Origin: Gammaproteobacteria bacterium | Lineage (GTDB): Bacteria > Pseudomonadota > Gammaproteobacteria > GCA-001735895 | Assembly: GCA_030066085.1 (NCBI GenBank) | Contig: JASJCI010000028.1 | Location: forward strand, 29,795 to 93,794 | DNA length: 64,000 nt | Direction of reading: 5' to 3' | Part shown: in pieces, positions 10,773 to 19,224 of the stretch | Numbering within the stretch: position 1 is the first letter of the stretch | Layout: each line of letters begins with the position of its first letter | The notes under the pieces: generated by a model | What the model was told of the DNA's origin: nothing | Seen by the model: only the letters and a program-made list of their open reading frames with translations | Databases searched by the model: none | Translations under genes and position numbers: made by a program

Positions 10773-11716
10773 TCCTCGAGGTGACCACCCGCGGCCTGCA
10801 CCGTTACTTCGCGCTCGAAGGCGAGGTCACGACCGTCGGTCGCGCGCTGGACAACGACATCATCCTGTCGGATCCCACGGTCGCACCGCATCACCTGAAA
10901 ATCATCCGCTACGGCGACGACTCGGTCGAATTGGTCAACCTCAGCGACGTCAACCCGACGCGCGTCGAGCGCCGCCTGCTGGAATCGCTGGTTTCGCGCG
11001 AGCTGCCGCTGCGAATCGAGCTCGGGCGCGTGCATGCGCAGCTGTTGCGCCGCGACCAGGAGGTTGCCGCAACCCGGCCCATCGCCGGCACGGGCAGCGG
11101 CAGTTCGCTGTTCGGCCGCGCCTACTGGGTAGTGCTGCTGGCCTGCGCCTGTATTTTCGTCGGCGGCCTCGAGTTCTGGCTCGACGCTTACAACGAGTAC
11201 CAGTGGAGCGACCTGTTCAAACACGTACTGCGTGAAACCCTGCTGTCGATCGGGGCCTTCGTGCTGGCACTGGCGATTCTCGAACGCCTGCTGGTCAATC
11301 GCTGGGAAATTCGGCAGATGATCACGTCCGTGTGCCTGGTTTACCTGCTTTACTATGCGATCGCGATCCTGGCGGGCCTGCTCGACTACCTGTTCTCCTC
11401 GGCCTGGCCCGGCACGCTGCTATACCTGCTGTGGTTCTTCCTGCTGATCCCGGGCGCGATCGCGCTCTACCTGATTCACATTTCGCACCTGCATCGTCGG
11501 CGCGCGCTGCTGCTGGCGATGCTGATCGCAAGCCCGATCGTGCTGCCGTCATTGATGCAGAGTTCCAAGTTGCTGTTACTGCTGGAAGACTTCAGCAGCG
11601 CCGCTCGCTACCAGAACAGTCTCAGCTCGCTCAACTGGCACCTGCGACCAACGGTCGACGTGGCCGACTTCGTGCGCGAGGCGCGCGAGCTTGACCCGGG
11701 CGAATTTGCCGACTAA
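10760..11716 (+). CDS. FHA-domain polytopic membrane protein
   Basis: 318 residues from GTG 10760, overlapping the protease stop by 13 bp. Residues 1-95 form an FHA-like domain: VGRALDNDIILSD fits the Gly-Arg and acidic strand of FHA. The SRxH signature is replaced by APHH, and NGT by NPT, so phosphothreonine binding may be weakened or lost. After a Gly/Ser linker come about five hydrophobic segments (roughly 117-137, 155-178, 193-217, 223-245, 250-270) and a short C-terminal tail. The topology suggests an inner-membrane protein with a cytosolic FHA domain. It sits between two serine-protease genes and probably works with them; the function is not recognised. Confidence 0.75.
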   Translation: MAALILEVTTRGLHRYFALEGEVTTVGRALDNDIILSDPTVAPHHLKIIRYGDDSVELVNLSDVNPTRVERRLLESLVSRELPLRIELGRVHAQLLRRDQEVAATRPIAGTGSGSSLFGRAYWVVLLACACIFVGGLEFWLDAYNEYQWSDLFKHVLRETLLSIGAFVLALAILERLLVNRWEIRQMITSVCLVYLLYYAIAILAGLLDYLFSSAWPGTLLYLLWFFLLIPGAIALYLIHISHLHRRRALLLAMLIASPIVLPSLMQSSKLLLLLEDFSSAARYQNSLSSLNWHLRPTVDVADFVREARELDPGEFAD

Positions 11717-11755
11717 ATACTTACCATCCGGCAACCCGAATCCAGGCGCACCGAA

Positions 11756-12838
11756 ATGAAATTCGCACGACTGATGATCGCCGCGAGCGCGGCCCTGGCC
11801 CTGCTCGCCGCGGGCTCCGCCCATGCCGAGCTGTACAAGTACCAGGACAAGAACGGCAAATGGCACTTCAGCGACAAACCGCCCGCCGACGCCGCGGGCA
11901 AGTCCACCGTGGTCAAGTCCAGCGGCGGCGGCAACCAGCGCAACTACGCGCAGGAACTGGAAGATCACTTCAAGCCGGTTACCGACGTGGATCGTGCAAC
12001 CCTTGCGGTCGTCACGGTCAAGACCGCGGCCGGCAGCGGCTCCGGGTTCTTCGTAACCGACGACGGTTACCTCGTCACCAATCGTCACGTCGTGCGACCG
12101 ACGACCTCGAGCTCGGCGAAAGAGGCAAAAACCGAGCTGGAGGAACGCGAGCGGGAGCTGGACGACTATCGCCTGCGCCTGAAGCACGAGCGCGAGCGGC
12201 TCAAGGAAGCCAGGGCAACGATCGATGATCGGCGCGAATACGCCGAGTCGACCGCGGCAACCGCCAGTTACAAGGCCCAGTACAAGCGCTACGTCGAACG
12301 CTATCAGCGCGACAAGAAATACTACGAGGAACAGCTGAAAAAATTCCGCGAGATCGAACGCGACTTCAAGAAGGTCAAATCCGATTTCAGCTTCGCCAGC
12401 AACATGTCGAATTTCAGCAAGAAATTCACGGTCACCTTCAAAAACGGCAAATCGGCAAAAGCCCGGCTGATTCGGATCAGCAAGGACCACGACCTCGCGT
12501 TGCTCAAGCTGGACAAGGGCATTACGCCCTACCTGCAGCTAACCAGTAATCGAGCTCCGCGCCAGGGCATGGAAGTGTTCGCGATCGGCAGCCCGCTCGG
12601 CATCAGCGACGCGCTGACCACCGGCATCGTGACCAAGTCGGCCAGCGACTTCCTGTTTACCGACACCCGCATCCTGCCCGGCAACAGCGGCGGCCCGTTG
12701 ATCGACAGTAGCGGCAGCGTACTCGGCGTCAACACCGCGGTTCTGACGGGCCAGGCGGTCCCTGGCGGGCTCGGCATCGCGATCTACGCGCAACACATTC
12801 GCAGCGAGTTCGCGCGCGACCTGAAAGGCAAGCTCTAG
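11756..12838 (+). CDS. secreted serine protease with DUF4124 domain and coiled-coil insert
   Basis: 360 residues. Signal peptide 1-23 ending ...GSAHA|E. A DUF4124-type module at about 24-60 (LYKYQDKNGKWHFSDKPP) is usual in small periplasmic proteins. The trypsin-like domain has His111 (TNRHVV), Asp246 (KDHDLALL) and Ser311 (LPGNSGGP). His and Asp lie 135 residues apart, because a strongly charged, helical, coiled-coil-like segment (about 120-225, rich in Glu/Arg/Lys/Tyr) is inserted between them. There is no PDZ domain. It begins 39 bp after the FHA gene and completes a three-gene unit between metG and rsxA. It is probably periplasmic; the substrate is unknown. Confidence 0.8.
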   Translation: MKFARLMIAASAALALLAAGSAHAELYKYQDKNGKWHFSDKPPADAAGKSTVVKSSGGGNQRNYAQELEDHFKPVTDVDRATLAVVTVKTAAGSGSGFFVTDDGYLVTNRHVVRPTTSSSAKEAKTELEERERELDDYRLRLKHERERLKEARATIDDRREYAESTAATASYKAQYKRYVERYQRDKKYYEEQLKKFREIERDFKKVKSDFSFASNMSNFSKKFTVTFKNGKSAKARLIRISKDHDLALLKLDKGITPYLQLTSNRAPRQGMEVFAIGSPLGISDALTTGIVTKSASDFLFTDTRILPGNSGGPLIDSSGSVLGVNTAVLTGQAVPGGLGIAIYAQHIRSEFARDLKGKL

Positions 12839-12989
12839 GCAGCAGGTACTTTGTCAGCCCGCGGCTCGACCGGGCCGCCTGATTAATGCAGGTAGTGATC
12901 CTGAACCCGATATCACGCGCGTATCGGCACATTAGCATATTTAATAATAACCGCCTGACTTTACGGTATTTTTAGCGCGAATCAGGCCT

Positions 12990-12995
12990 TATAAT
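12990..12995 (+). promoter_or_regulatory. TATAAT box immediately upstream of rsxA
   Basis: A perfect TATAAT lies only seven bases before the rsxA ATG in an AT-richer 164-bp gap. If used as a -10 element, transcription would begin at or next to the start codon, giving a leaderless or near-leaderless message. No good -35 is present at 16-18 bp. Upstream TTTACG (12960-12965) is 24 bp away, so the call is tentative. Confidence 0.3.
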
Positions 12996-13002
12996 CCGGG
13001 GC

Positions 13003-13584
13003 ATGTCGGAATACCTGTTACTGCTGATCGGCACGGTGTTCGTCAACAATATCGTGCTGGTGAAGTTCCTCGGCCTGTGCCCGTTCATGGGTGTCTCGCG
13101 CAAGGTGGAAACCGCGATCGGCATGAGCGCCGCCACCACCTTCGTGCTAACGCTGTCGGCCGTGTTGAGCTACCTGATCAACAGCTGGATCCTGGCGCCG
13201 CTCGAGCTGGAATACCTGCGCACGATCGCCTTCATCATCGCCATCGCGGCGGTGGTCAACTTCACCGAAATGGTAGTGCACAAGACCAGCCCGCTGCTGT
13301 ACAACGTGCTGGGTATCTTTCTGCCGCTGATCACGACCAACTGCGCGGTCCTCGGCGTGGCGCTGATCAACGTGCAGGAGCAGAACGGTTTTATCGAATC
13401 GATCGTCTACGGCTTCGGTGCCGCGCTGGGCTTTTCGCTGGTACTGATCCTGTTTGCCGCGCTGCGCGAGCGCATCAACGTGGCCGACGTGCCGGCGCCG
13501 CTGCAGGGATCGGCCATCGGCCTGGTGACCGCCGGCCTGATGTCGCTGGCATTCATGGGGCTCGGTGGTCTGGTCAAGGTCTAG
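13003..13584 (+). CDS. rsxA: electron transport complex subunit RsxA/RnfA
   Basis: A 193-residue, six-helix inner-membrane subunit of the Rnf/Rsx complex, which moves electrons between ferredoxin and NAD with ion pumping, or keeps SoxR reduced in enterics. Diagnostic sequence: [18 protein letters not shown] near residue 14, containing the Cys that takes part in the intramembrane cluster, and [15 protein letters not shown] near residue 107 with the second Cys. It is homologous to RsxE further along the operon. It is the first gene of rsxABCDGE and is followed by rsxB after 6 bp. Confidence 0.96.
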   Translation: MSEYLLLLIGTVFVNNIVLVKFLGLCPFMGVSRKVETAIGMSAATTFVLTLSAVLSYLINSWILAPLELEYLRTIAFIIAIAAVVNFTEMVVHKTSPLLYNVLGIFLPLITTNCAVLGVALINVQEQNGFIESIVYGFGAALGFSLVLILFAALRERINVADVPAPLQGSAIGLVTAGLMSLAFMGLGGLVKV

Positions 13585-13590
13585 TCCGAC

Positions 13591-14151
13591 ATGCTGCTCG
13601 CGATTCTCACCATCAGCGCGATGGCCGGTCTGTTCGGACTGGTCCTCGGCTACGCCTCGATCCGGTTTCGTGTCGAGGGTAACCCGGTGGTCGACCAGAT
13701 CGACGCGCTGCTGCCGCAAACCCAGTGCGGGCAGTGCACCTATCCCGGCTGTCGGCCCTATGCCGAGGCCATTGCCGCCGGTGAAGCACCGATCAACCAG
13801 TGCCCGCCCGGCGGCGAAGCGACCATCGTCGCGCTCGCCAGCCTGCTCGACACCGAGGTGCTGGAACTCAACGCCGAACACGGCGAACACCACGACGTGC
13901 CGCTGGTGGCAATTATCGACGAACAGGTCTGTATCGGCTGCACCCTGTGCATCCAGGCCTGCCCGGTGGACGCGATCCTGGGCGCGGCCAAGCACATGCA
14001 TACCGTGATCGAGGACGAGTGCACGGGCTGCAAGCTGTGCCTGCCGCCCTGCCCCGTCGACTGTATCGACATGGTGCCCTCGGCCCAGACGCTGGACGAC
14101 TGGAAGTGGGCAATGCCACCGAGCGAAGCGGAGCTGGCGCATGAAGCCTGA
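13591..14151 (+). CDS. rsxB: electron transport complex ferredoxin subunit RsxB/RnfB
   Basis: 186 residues. An N-terminal membrane helix (about 1-25) is followed by a 4Fe-4S domain ([18 protein letters not shown]), then two ferredoxin clusters in [16 protein letters not shown] and [16 protein letters not shown]. It passes electrons between RsxC and the membrane flavin subunits. The gene overlaps rsxC by 11 bp, indicating coupling. The Pro in CLPPCP is a normal variation in this family. Confidence 0.96.
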   Translation: MLLAILTISAMAGLFGLVLGYASIRFRVEGNPVVDQIDALLPQTQCGQCTYPGCRPYAEAIAAGEAPINQCPPGGEATIVALASLLDTEVLELNAEHGEHHDVPLVAIIDEQVCIGCTLCIQACPVDAILGAAKHMHTVIEDECTGCKLCLPPCPVDCIDMVPSAQTLDDWKWAMPPSEAELAHEA

Positions 14152-15700
14152 GCTGCATCGTTTCCACGGCGGTCTTCGCCTCGACGGGCACAAGGCCGAG
14201 TCCCTGGCAGGCGGACTCAGGCAGGCGAGCCTGCCGCGACAGCTCGTGCTGCCGCTCAAGCAGCACATCGGCGACTACAACAAGCCGCTGGTCGACGTGG
14301 GCGACCGCGTCCTGAAGGGCCACCTGATCGCGGCCAACTCGTCGCTGATCTGCGCCGCGGTGCACGCGCCGACTTCCGGCCGGGTCAGTGCCATCGAGGC
14401 ACGCCCGGTACCGCATCCGTCCGGCTTCACCGACACCTGTATCGTGATCGACGTCGACGGCAAGGACGATGCGGCCGAGCCGCAGCTGCGTGATCCGTCG
14501 ACGCTCGCTGCCGAGGCCATGATCCAGCAAATCTGCCGCGCCGGTATCGTCGGCCTCGGCGGCGCGGCTTTTCCGACCTCGCCCAAGGTGTCGCGCAGCC
14601 GCCAGCAGGGCATCGATACCCTCGTGATCAACGGTATCGAGTGCGAACCCTACATTACCTGCGACGATATCCTGATGCGCACCGATCCCGCCGGCGTGTT
14701 GCGCGGCGTCGGTTACCTGCAGCAAATCCTGGCACCCCGCGTCACGCTGATCGGTATCGAGGACAACAAGCCGGAGGCGCTTGCGGCCATGCGCGAGGCG
14801 CTGCTGCGGGCACCGCTGGCGAACACCGAAATCATCGCCGTGCCGACTGTTTATCCATCCGGCAGCGAGAAGCAGCTGATCCAGATCCTGACCGGCAGGC
14901 AAATCCCGCACGGGCAGCTCGCGTTCGACATCGGCTTCCTGTGCCAGAACGTCGGTACCTGCCGGGCGATTGCGCAGGCCCTGGAGCAGGACCAGCCGAT
15001 GATCTCGCGCATCGTCACCCTTAGCGGCGACAACATCGCCGACCCCGGTAACTGGGAGGTGCGACTCGGCACCCCGATTCGCGACCTGGTCGCGCAGGCC
15101 GGCGGTTATCGACATGCGGAGCGCGCGCACCTGGTCATGGGCGGGCCGATGATGGGCATATCTCTGGCCGGTGACGAAGTACCCATCGTCAAGGCCAGCA
15201 ACTGTATCCTCGCGATGACCCGGGAAACGATTCCGGCAAGGCCCGGGCACCACGACGAATGTATCCGTTGCGGCAAATGCGTCGAGGTCTGCCCGGCGCA
15301 GCTGTTACCGCAGCAGCTCTACTGGCACAGCCGCGCACGCGCATTCGACCAGGCGCAGGAATTCCACCTGTTCGACTGCATCGAGTGCGGCTGCTGCTCG
15401 GCCGTCTGTCCGAGCAAGATTCCACTGGTACAGTATTACCGCGCCGCCAAGAGCGAAGTGCGCGCGGCGCGCAAGGCGCAGTTCAAGTCGGATCGGGCAC
15501 GCGCCCGTTTCGAGTTTCGCGAAAAGCGCCTGGCGCTGAAAAAACAGCAGGACGAAGAGCGTAAACGTAAAAAACGCGAGGCGCTGCAACGCAAGCGGGC
15601 CAGACCGGGACAGGAATCGACCGTCGAGGCGGACCCGGTACAGGCGGCGCTTGATCGCGTCAAGGCGCGCAAGCAGGCCCGGCGGGACGAGCCCTCTTGA
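14141..15700 (+). CDS. rsxC: electron transport complex subunit RsxC/RnfC
   Basis: 519 residues. The N-terminal barrel-sandwich domain precedes a Complex I 51-kDa-like FMN/NADH domain ([13 protein letters not shown] near residue 138 and [14 protein letters not shown]). It is followed by two 4Fe-4S motifs: [17 protein letters not shown] (about 374-390) and [16 protein letters not shown] (about 413-428). The last 80 residues are a highly charged Arg/Lys/Glu tail with coiled-coil character, shorter than the Ala-rich repeats of enteric RsxC. It is a peripheral cytosolic subunit that accepts NADH or reduced ferredoxin electrons. It ends with TGA overlapping the TTG start of rsxD. Confidence 0.96.
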   Translation: MKPELHRFHGGLRLDGHKAESLAGGLRQASLPRQLVLPLKQHIGDYNKPLVDVGDRVLKGHLIAANSSLICAAVHAPTSGRVSAIEARPVPHPSGFTDTCIVIDVDGKDDAAEPQLRDPSTLAAEAMIQQICRAGIVGLGGAAFPTSPKVSRSRQQGIDTLVINGIECEPYITCDDILMRTDPAGVLRGVGYLQQILAPRVTLIGIEDNKPEALAAMREALLRAPLANTEIIAVPTVYPSGSEKQLIQILTGRQIPHGQLAFDIGFLCQNVGTCRAIAQALEQDQPMISRIVTLSGDNIADPGNWEVRLGTPIRDLVAQAGGYRHAERAHLVMGGPMMGISLAGDEVPIVKASNCILAMTRETIPARPGHHDECIRCGKCVEVCPAQLLPQQLYWHSRARAFDQAQEFHLFDCIECGCCSAVCPSKIPLVQYYRAAKSEVRAARKAQFKSDRARARFEFREKRLALKKQQDEERKRKKREALQRKRARPGQESTVEADPVQAALDRVKARKQARRDEPS

Positions 15701-16719
15701 GCGACGCGCAGCTGTCCTCGCCCTACCTCAGCCCCGGCAAGCCGGTAGGCGCGCTGATGCTGCAGGTCGTAATCGCGTTACTCCCGGGTACCCTGGCATA
15801 CGCCTGGTTCTTCGGTCCCGGCGTGCTGATCAACATCGTGTTCGCGGTGGTCCTGGCGCTCGCGTTCGAGGCGGTCATCCTCAAGCTGCGCCAGCGGCCG
15901 ATACGGCCCCACCTGTCGGACCTGAGTGCCGTGGTCGCGGCCTGGCTGTTCGCGCTGTGCCTGCCGATGCACAGCCCTTGGTGGCTGGTGGCGGTCGGTA
16001 TCGGCTTCACGATGATTGCCGGCAAGCACGTTTACGGTGGCCTCGGTTTCAATCCCTTCAACCCGGCGATGGTCGGTTACGTCGTGCTGCTGATCTCGTT
16101 TCCGCGCGAGATGACGACCTGGTTCCTGCCGATAGAGGTTAGCGGTCAGTCACTCGGCCTCGCCGATTCGCTCGCCTTTACCTTTGGCGCCGCGGACACG
16201 ACAGGCTGGGACGCGCTGACCGCGGCAACTCCGCTCGACCAGATCAGGACCGCGGTCGGCCAGGACATCCCGATCAGCGAGGCCCGCAGCGCGCCGCTGT
16301 TCGGCCACGTCGGCGGCAAGGGCTGGGAGTGGATCGCGCTGTGCTGGTTACTGGGCGGCATCTGGCTGCTGGTGACGCGCACGATTCGCTGGCAGATACC
16401 GCTGTCGCTGCTGCTGTCGGTGGTCGCGATTTCGGCCCTGTTCTACGGCATCGACAGCGAGCGCTTCGCCTCACCGGCGTTTCACCTGCTGTCCGGCGCG
16501 GTGATGATCGGCGCGTTTTTTATCGCTACCGATCCGGTGACCGCATCGACCACCGACACGGGGCGCCTGTTGTACGGTGCGATGATCGGCCTGCTGGCCT
16601 ACGTGATCCGAACCTGGGGCGGTTATCCCGACGGCATCGCCTTCGCCGTGCTGCTGGCCAACATGTGCGTGCCGCTGATCGATTATTACACCCGGCCGCG
16701 CGCCTACGGGGAAAGCTGA
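15697..16719 (+). CDS. rsxD: electron transport complex subunit RsxD/RnfD
   Basis: A 340-residue polytopic membrane subunit related to NqrB. The TTG start at 15697 overlaps the rsxC stop. About nine hydrophobic helices are visible. GGLGFNPFNPAMVGYV is the conserved central block, and DPVTASTTDTGR the late one. The covalent FMN site is expected in the DALTAATPL segment, acceptor Thr178; here the usual S/T-G-A-T reads T-A-A-T (see findings). It is immediately followed by rsxG, overlapping by one base. Confidence 0.95.
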   Translation: MSDAQLSSPYLSPGKPVGALMLQVVIALLPGTLAYAWFFGPGVLINIVFAVVLALAFEAVILKLRQRPIRPHLSDLSAVVAAWLFALCLPMHSPWWLVAVGIGFTMIAGKHVYGGLGFNPFNPAMVGYVVLLISFPREMTTWFLPIEVSGQSLGLADSLAFTFGAADTTGWDALTAATPLDQIRTAVGQDIPISEARSAPLFGHVGGKGWEWIALCWLLGGIWLLVTRTIRWQIPLSLLLSVVAISALFYGIDSERFASPAFHLLSGAVMIGAFFIATDPVTASTTDTGRLLYGAMIGLLAYVIRTWGGYPDGIAFAVLLANMCVPLIDYYTRPRAYGES

Positions 16720-17336
16720 TGGCCATCAGCAAGCGCCAGATCCTGCTGTCGGGGGCCTTCCTGTGGCTGTTCGCGGTAGCCGGCACGACCTTCGTCGCGC
16801 TGACCGAATTCACTACCCGTGACGCGATCGCCGACAACGAACGCGCGCTGCTGTTGCGTAACCTGTACGCGTTGCTGCCTCCCGAGCGACTGGACAACGA
16901 TATTGCCGGCGATACGCTGCAGCTGGAGCCGTCGCCGCTGCTCGGCACAGAGCAGGCTTCGCTGGTGTATCGCGCGCGCCTGGCCGGCGAGCCGGTCGCG
17001 GCAGTGTTCAGCAGTATTGCGCCCAATGGCTACAGCGGCCGTATCCACCTGCTGGTCGCTGTCTGGGTCGACGGCAGCATTGCCGGCGTGCGCGTGGTCA
17101 AACACGCGGAAACCCCGGGACTGGGCGACGGTATCGAGATTCGCAAGTCGGACTGGATTACCGGTTTCGATGGTCGCTCGCTGCAAGACCCTGCCGCCGA
17201 AGGCTGGCGGGTAAAACGCGACGGCGGCGAGTTCGATCAGCTCACCGGCGCCACCATAACGCCGCGCGCGGTGGTCGAGGCGGTGCGCAACACGCTGCTG
17301 TATTATCGCGCCAACGTTGATATGATTTTTGGCTGA
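16719..17336 (+). CDS. rsxG: electron transport complex FMN subunit RsxG/RnfG
   Basis: 205 residues. One N-terminal membrane helix (about 8-30) anchors a periplasmic FMN-binding domain. The flavin is attached by a phosphoester to Thr179 in the motif LTGATITP, which is intact. The start is ATG 16719 within TGATGG, sharing its A with the rsxD stop; upstream frame belongs to an overlapping non-coding reading of rsxD. It transfers electrons across the membrane between RsxB/A/E and RsxD. Confidence 0.95.
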   Translation: MAISKRQILLSGAFLWLFAVAGTTFVALTEFTTRDAIADNERALLLRNLYALLPPERLDNDIAGDTLQLEPSPLLGTEQASLVYRARLAGEPVAAVFSSIAPNGYSGRIHLLVAVWVDGSIAGVRVVKHAETPGLGDGIEIRKSDWITGFDGRSLQDPAAEGWRVKRDGGEFDQLTGATITPRAVVEAVRNTLLYYRANVDMIFG

Positions 17337-17340
17337 CACC

Positions 17341-18015
17341 ATGACGACGCAAGCCGAAATTGCCCGCAACGGGCTGTGGAACAACAACGTTGCGCTGGTC
17401 CAGCTGCTCGGGCTGTGCCCGCTGCTGGCCGTCACCAGTACCGTGGTCAACGGCATCGGCCTCGGTATCGCGACGCTGATCACGCTGGTCGCGTCCAACA
17501 CGATCGTGTCGCTGATCCGCGGTTTCGTACGCAGCGAGGTGCGCCTGCCGGTGTTCGTGCTGATCATCGCGTCGGTGGTGACCACTATCGAACTGGCGAT
17601 GAAGGCGCTGTTCTACGATCTCTACCTCGTGCTCGGCATCTTCATTCCGCTGATCGTTACCAACTGCGCAATCATCGGCCGCGCCGAGGGTTTCGCGTCG
17701 CGCAACCCGGTTGGCCCGTCGGCGCTGGACGGCCTGATGATGGGCACCGGTTTCCTGGTGGTACTCGCGCTGCTCGGCGGGCTGCGCGAAATCATCGGCT
17801 TCGGCACGCTGTTCGCGCAGGCCGAACTGATGTTCGGCGAGGGCGCCGGGGCATTGACGATCGTAATCAATCCCGACTACGGCGGTTTCCTGCTTGCCAT
17901 CCTGCCCCCCGGCGCCTTTTTCGGCCTGGCCGTGCTGATCATGGTCAAGAACTGGGTCGACCAGCGGCCGCGTGAGCAAGCCGCCGCACCGACCGCGCTG
18001 CCCGAGTCGGCATGA
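17341..18015 (+). CDS. rsxE: electron transport complex subunit RsxE/RnfE
   Basis: A 224-residue six-helix membrane subunit, paralogous to RsxA. It has the matching [19 protein letters not shown] block near residue 14 and [19 protein letters not shown] near residue 99, each with the Cys of the intramembrane cluster. ATG 17341 is preferred over an in-frame TTG at 17329 because family members begin a few residues before the GLWxNN motif. It ends by overlapping nth by four bases (ATGA). Confidence 0.95.
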   Translation: MTTQAEIARNGLWNNNVALVQLLGLCPLLAVTSTVVNGIGLGIATLITLVASNTIVSLIRGFVRSEVRLPVFVLIIASVVTTIELAMKALFYDLYLVLGIFIPLIVTNCAIIGRAEGFASRNPVGPSALDGLMMGTGFLVVLALLGGLREIIGFGTLFAQAELMFGEGAGALTIVINPDYGGFLLAILPPGAFFGLAVLIMVKNWVDQRPREQAAAPTALPESA

Positions 18016-18650
18016 ACCCGGTAAAACGGCGGGAAATTTTCGCGCGCCTGCGCGAACACATCCCCGATCCGAAATCGGATCTCGAGTACCACTCCCACTT
18101 CGAGTTGCTGATCGCCGTCATCCTGTCGGCCCAGGCGACCGACGTCAGCGTCAACCTGGCCACGCGCAAGCTGTTCCCGGTAGCCAACACTCCGGAGGCC
18201 ATGCTTGCACTCGGCGAAGAAGGGCTCAAGCAATATATCCGCACCATCGGCCTGTTCAACACCAAGGCAAAAAACGTCATCAAGACCTGCGCCATCCTGA
18301 TCGACGATTACCATTCGCAGGTGCCCGAAGACCAGAAGGCGCTCGAAGCCCTGCCCGGCGTCGGCCGCAAGACCGCCAACGTCGTCATGAACGTCGCTTT
18401 CGGTCACCCCACGATCGCGGTCGACACGCATATCTTCCGCGTTTCCAATCGCACCCGGCTGGCCCAGGGCAAGACGCCGCTGGCGGTGGAAAAGAGGTTG
18501 CTCAAGGTAGTACCGGCCGAATTTCGCCTGCACGCGCACCACTGGCTGATCCTGCACGGACGCTACACCTGCCTCGCGCGCAAGCCGCGCTGCGGCAGCT
18601 GCGTCATCGAGGACCTGTGCGAGTACCGCGACAAGACCGAGGTAGACTGA
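18012..18650 (+). CDS. nth: endonuclease III (DNA glycosylase/AP lyase)
   Basis: A 212-residue base-excision repair enzyme that removes oxidised pyrimidines. The helix-hairpin-helix [12 protein letters not shown] contains the catalytic Lys, and the catalytic Asp is in [11 protein letters not shown]. The C-terminal 4Fe-4S loop is C-X6-C-X2-C-X5-C (from [17 protein letters not shown]). It overlaps rsxE, continuing the classical rsx-nth operon of gammaproteobacteria. Confidence 0.97.
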   Translation: MNPVKRREIFARLREHIPDPKSDLEYHSHFELLIAVILSAQATDVSVNLATRKLFPVANTPEAMLALGEEGLKQYIRTIGLFNTKAKNVIKTCAILIDDYHSQVPEDQKALEALPGVGRKTANVVMNVAFGHPTIAVDTHIFRVSNRTRLAQGKTPLAVEKRLLKVVPAEFRLHAHHWLILHGRYTCLARKPRCGSCVIEDLCEYRDKTEVD

Positions 18651-18652
18651 CC

Positions 18653-19069
18653 CTGTACCAGTCGCGCGAACAGATCCGGCAGGTTTACCTCGACGTCTGG
18701 CACAAGCTGGCGAGCGGTGCCGTGCTCGAGCCGATGGAAGCCCTGATCGCCGAGATCATCGAACTACACCCCGAGTACCACGCGCTGCTCGAGCGCGGCG
18801 ACGACATCATGGCGCTGGAGTACACGCCCGAAACAGGGCAAACCAATCCCTTCCTGCACATGGGCATGCACATCGCCCTGCGCGAACAGGTCGGCGGCGA
18901 CCGCCCCGCCGGGGTAAGCGCGATTTACACCCGCCTGGCGGCAAGACACGGCCAGCACGAAGCCGAACACGCGATGATCGAATGTCTCGGCCGGGTCATG
19001 TGGCAGGCACAGCGGGACCAGTCCGAACCGGACGAGAGCGCATATATCGAATGCCTGAAAAAACTGTAA
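18653..19069 (+). CDS. DUF1841 family protein
   Basis: About 138 residues matching the DUF1841 family in the blocks HPEYHALLE, GQTNPFLHMGMHIALREQ and AEHAMIECLGRVMWQAQ. Its function is unknown. The conserved N terminus (YQSREQIRQVYLDVWHK) begins just after the nth stop, and the frame has no ATG, GTG or TTG at that point. Only CTG codons at 18647 and 18653 are placed correctly; CTG 18653 is used here. The His-rich motif HMGMH resembles a metal site, but this is speculative. It is probably co-transcribed with nth. Confidence 0.75.
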   Translation: MYQSREQIRQVYLDVWHKLASGAVLEPMEALIAEIIELHPEYHALLERGDDIMALEYTPETGQTNPFLHMGMHIALREQVGGDRPAGVSAIYTRLAARHGQHEAEHAMIECLGRVMWQAQRDQSEPDESAYIECLKKL

Positions 19070-19224
19070 AAGGCGATTTACCGAGCCGTGAATCGGCTAT
19101 AACCTAGGCTATCAGACCCATTATCGCGAGCGCAGCGCTTGTCCCAACTCGTGCGGGAGGTTGCTCCGGCCCGGGTGACCCGGGGGTCGTTATGACGTCG
19201 ACGCAATCCGATGGCGAGAAGTTA

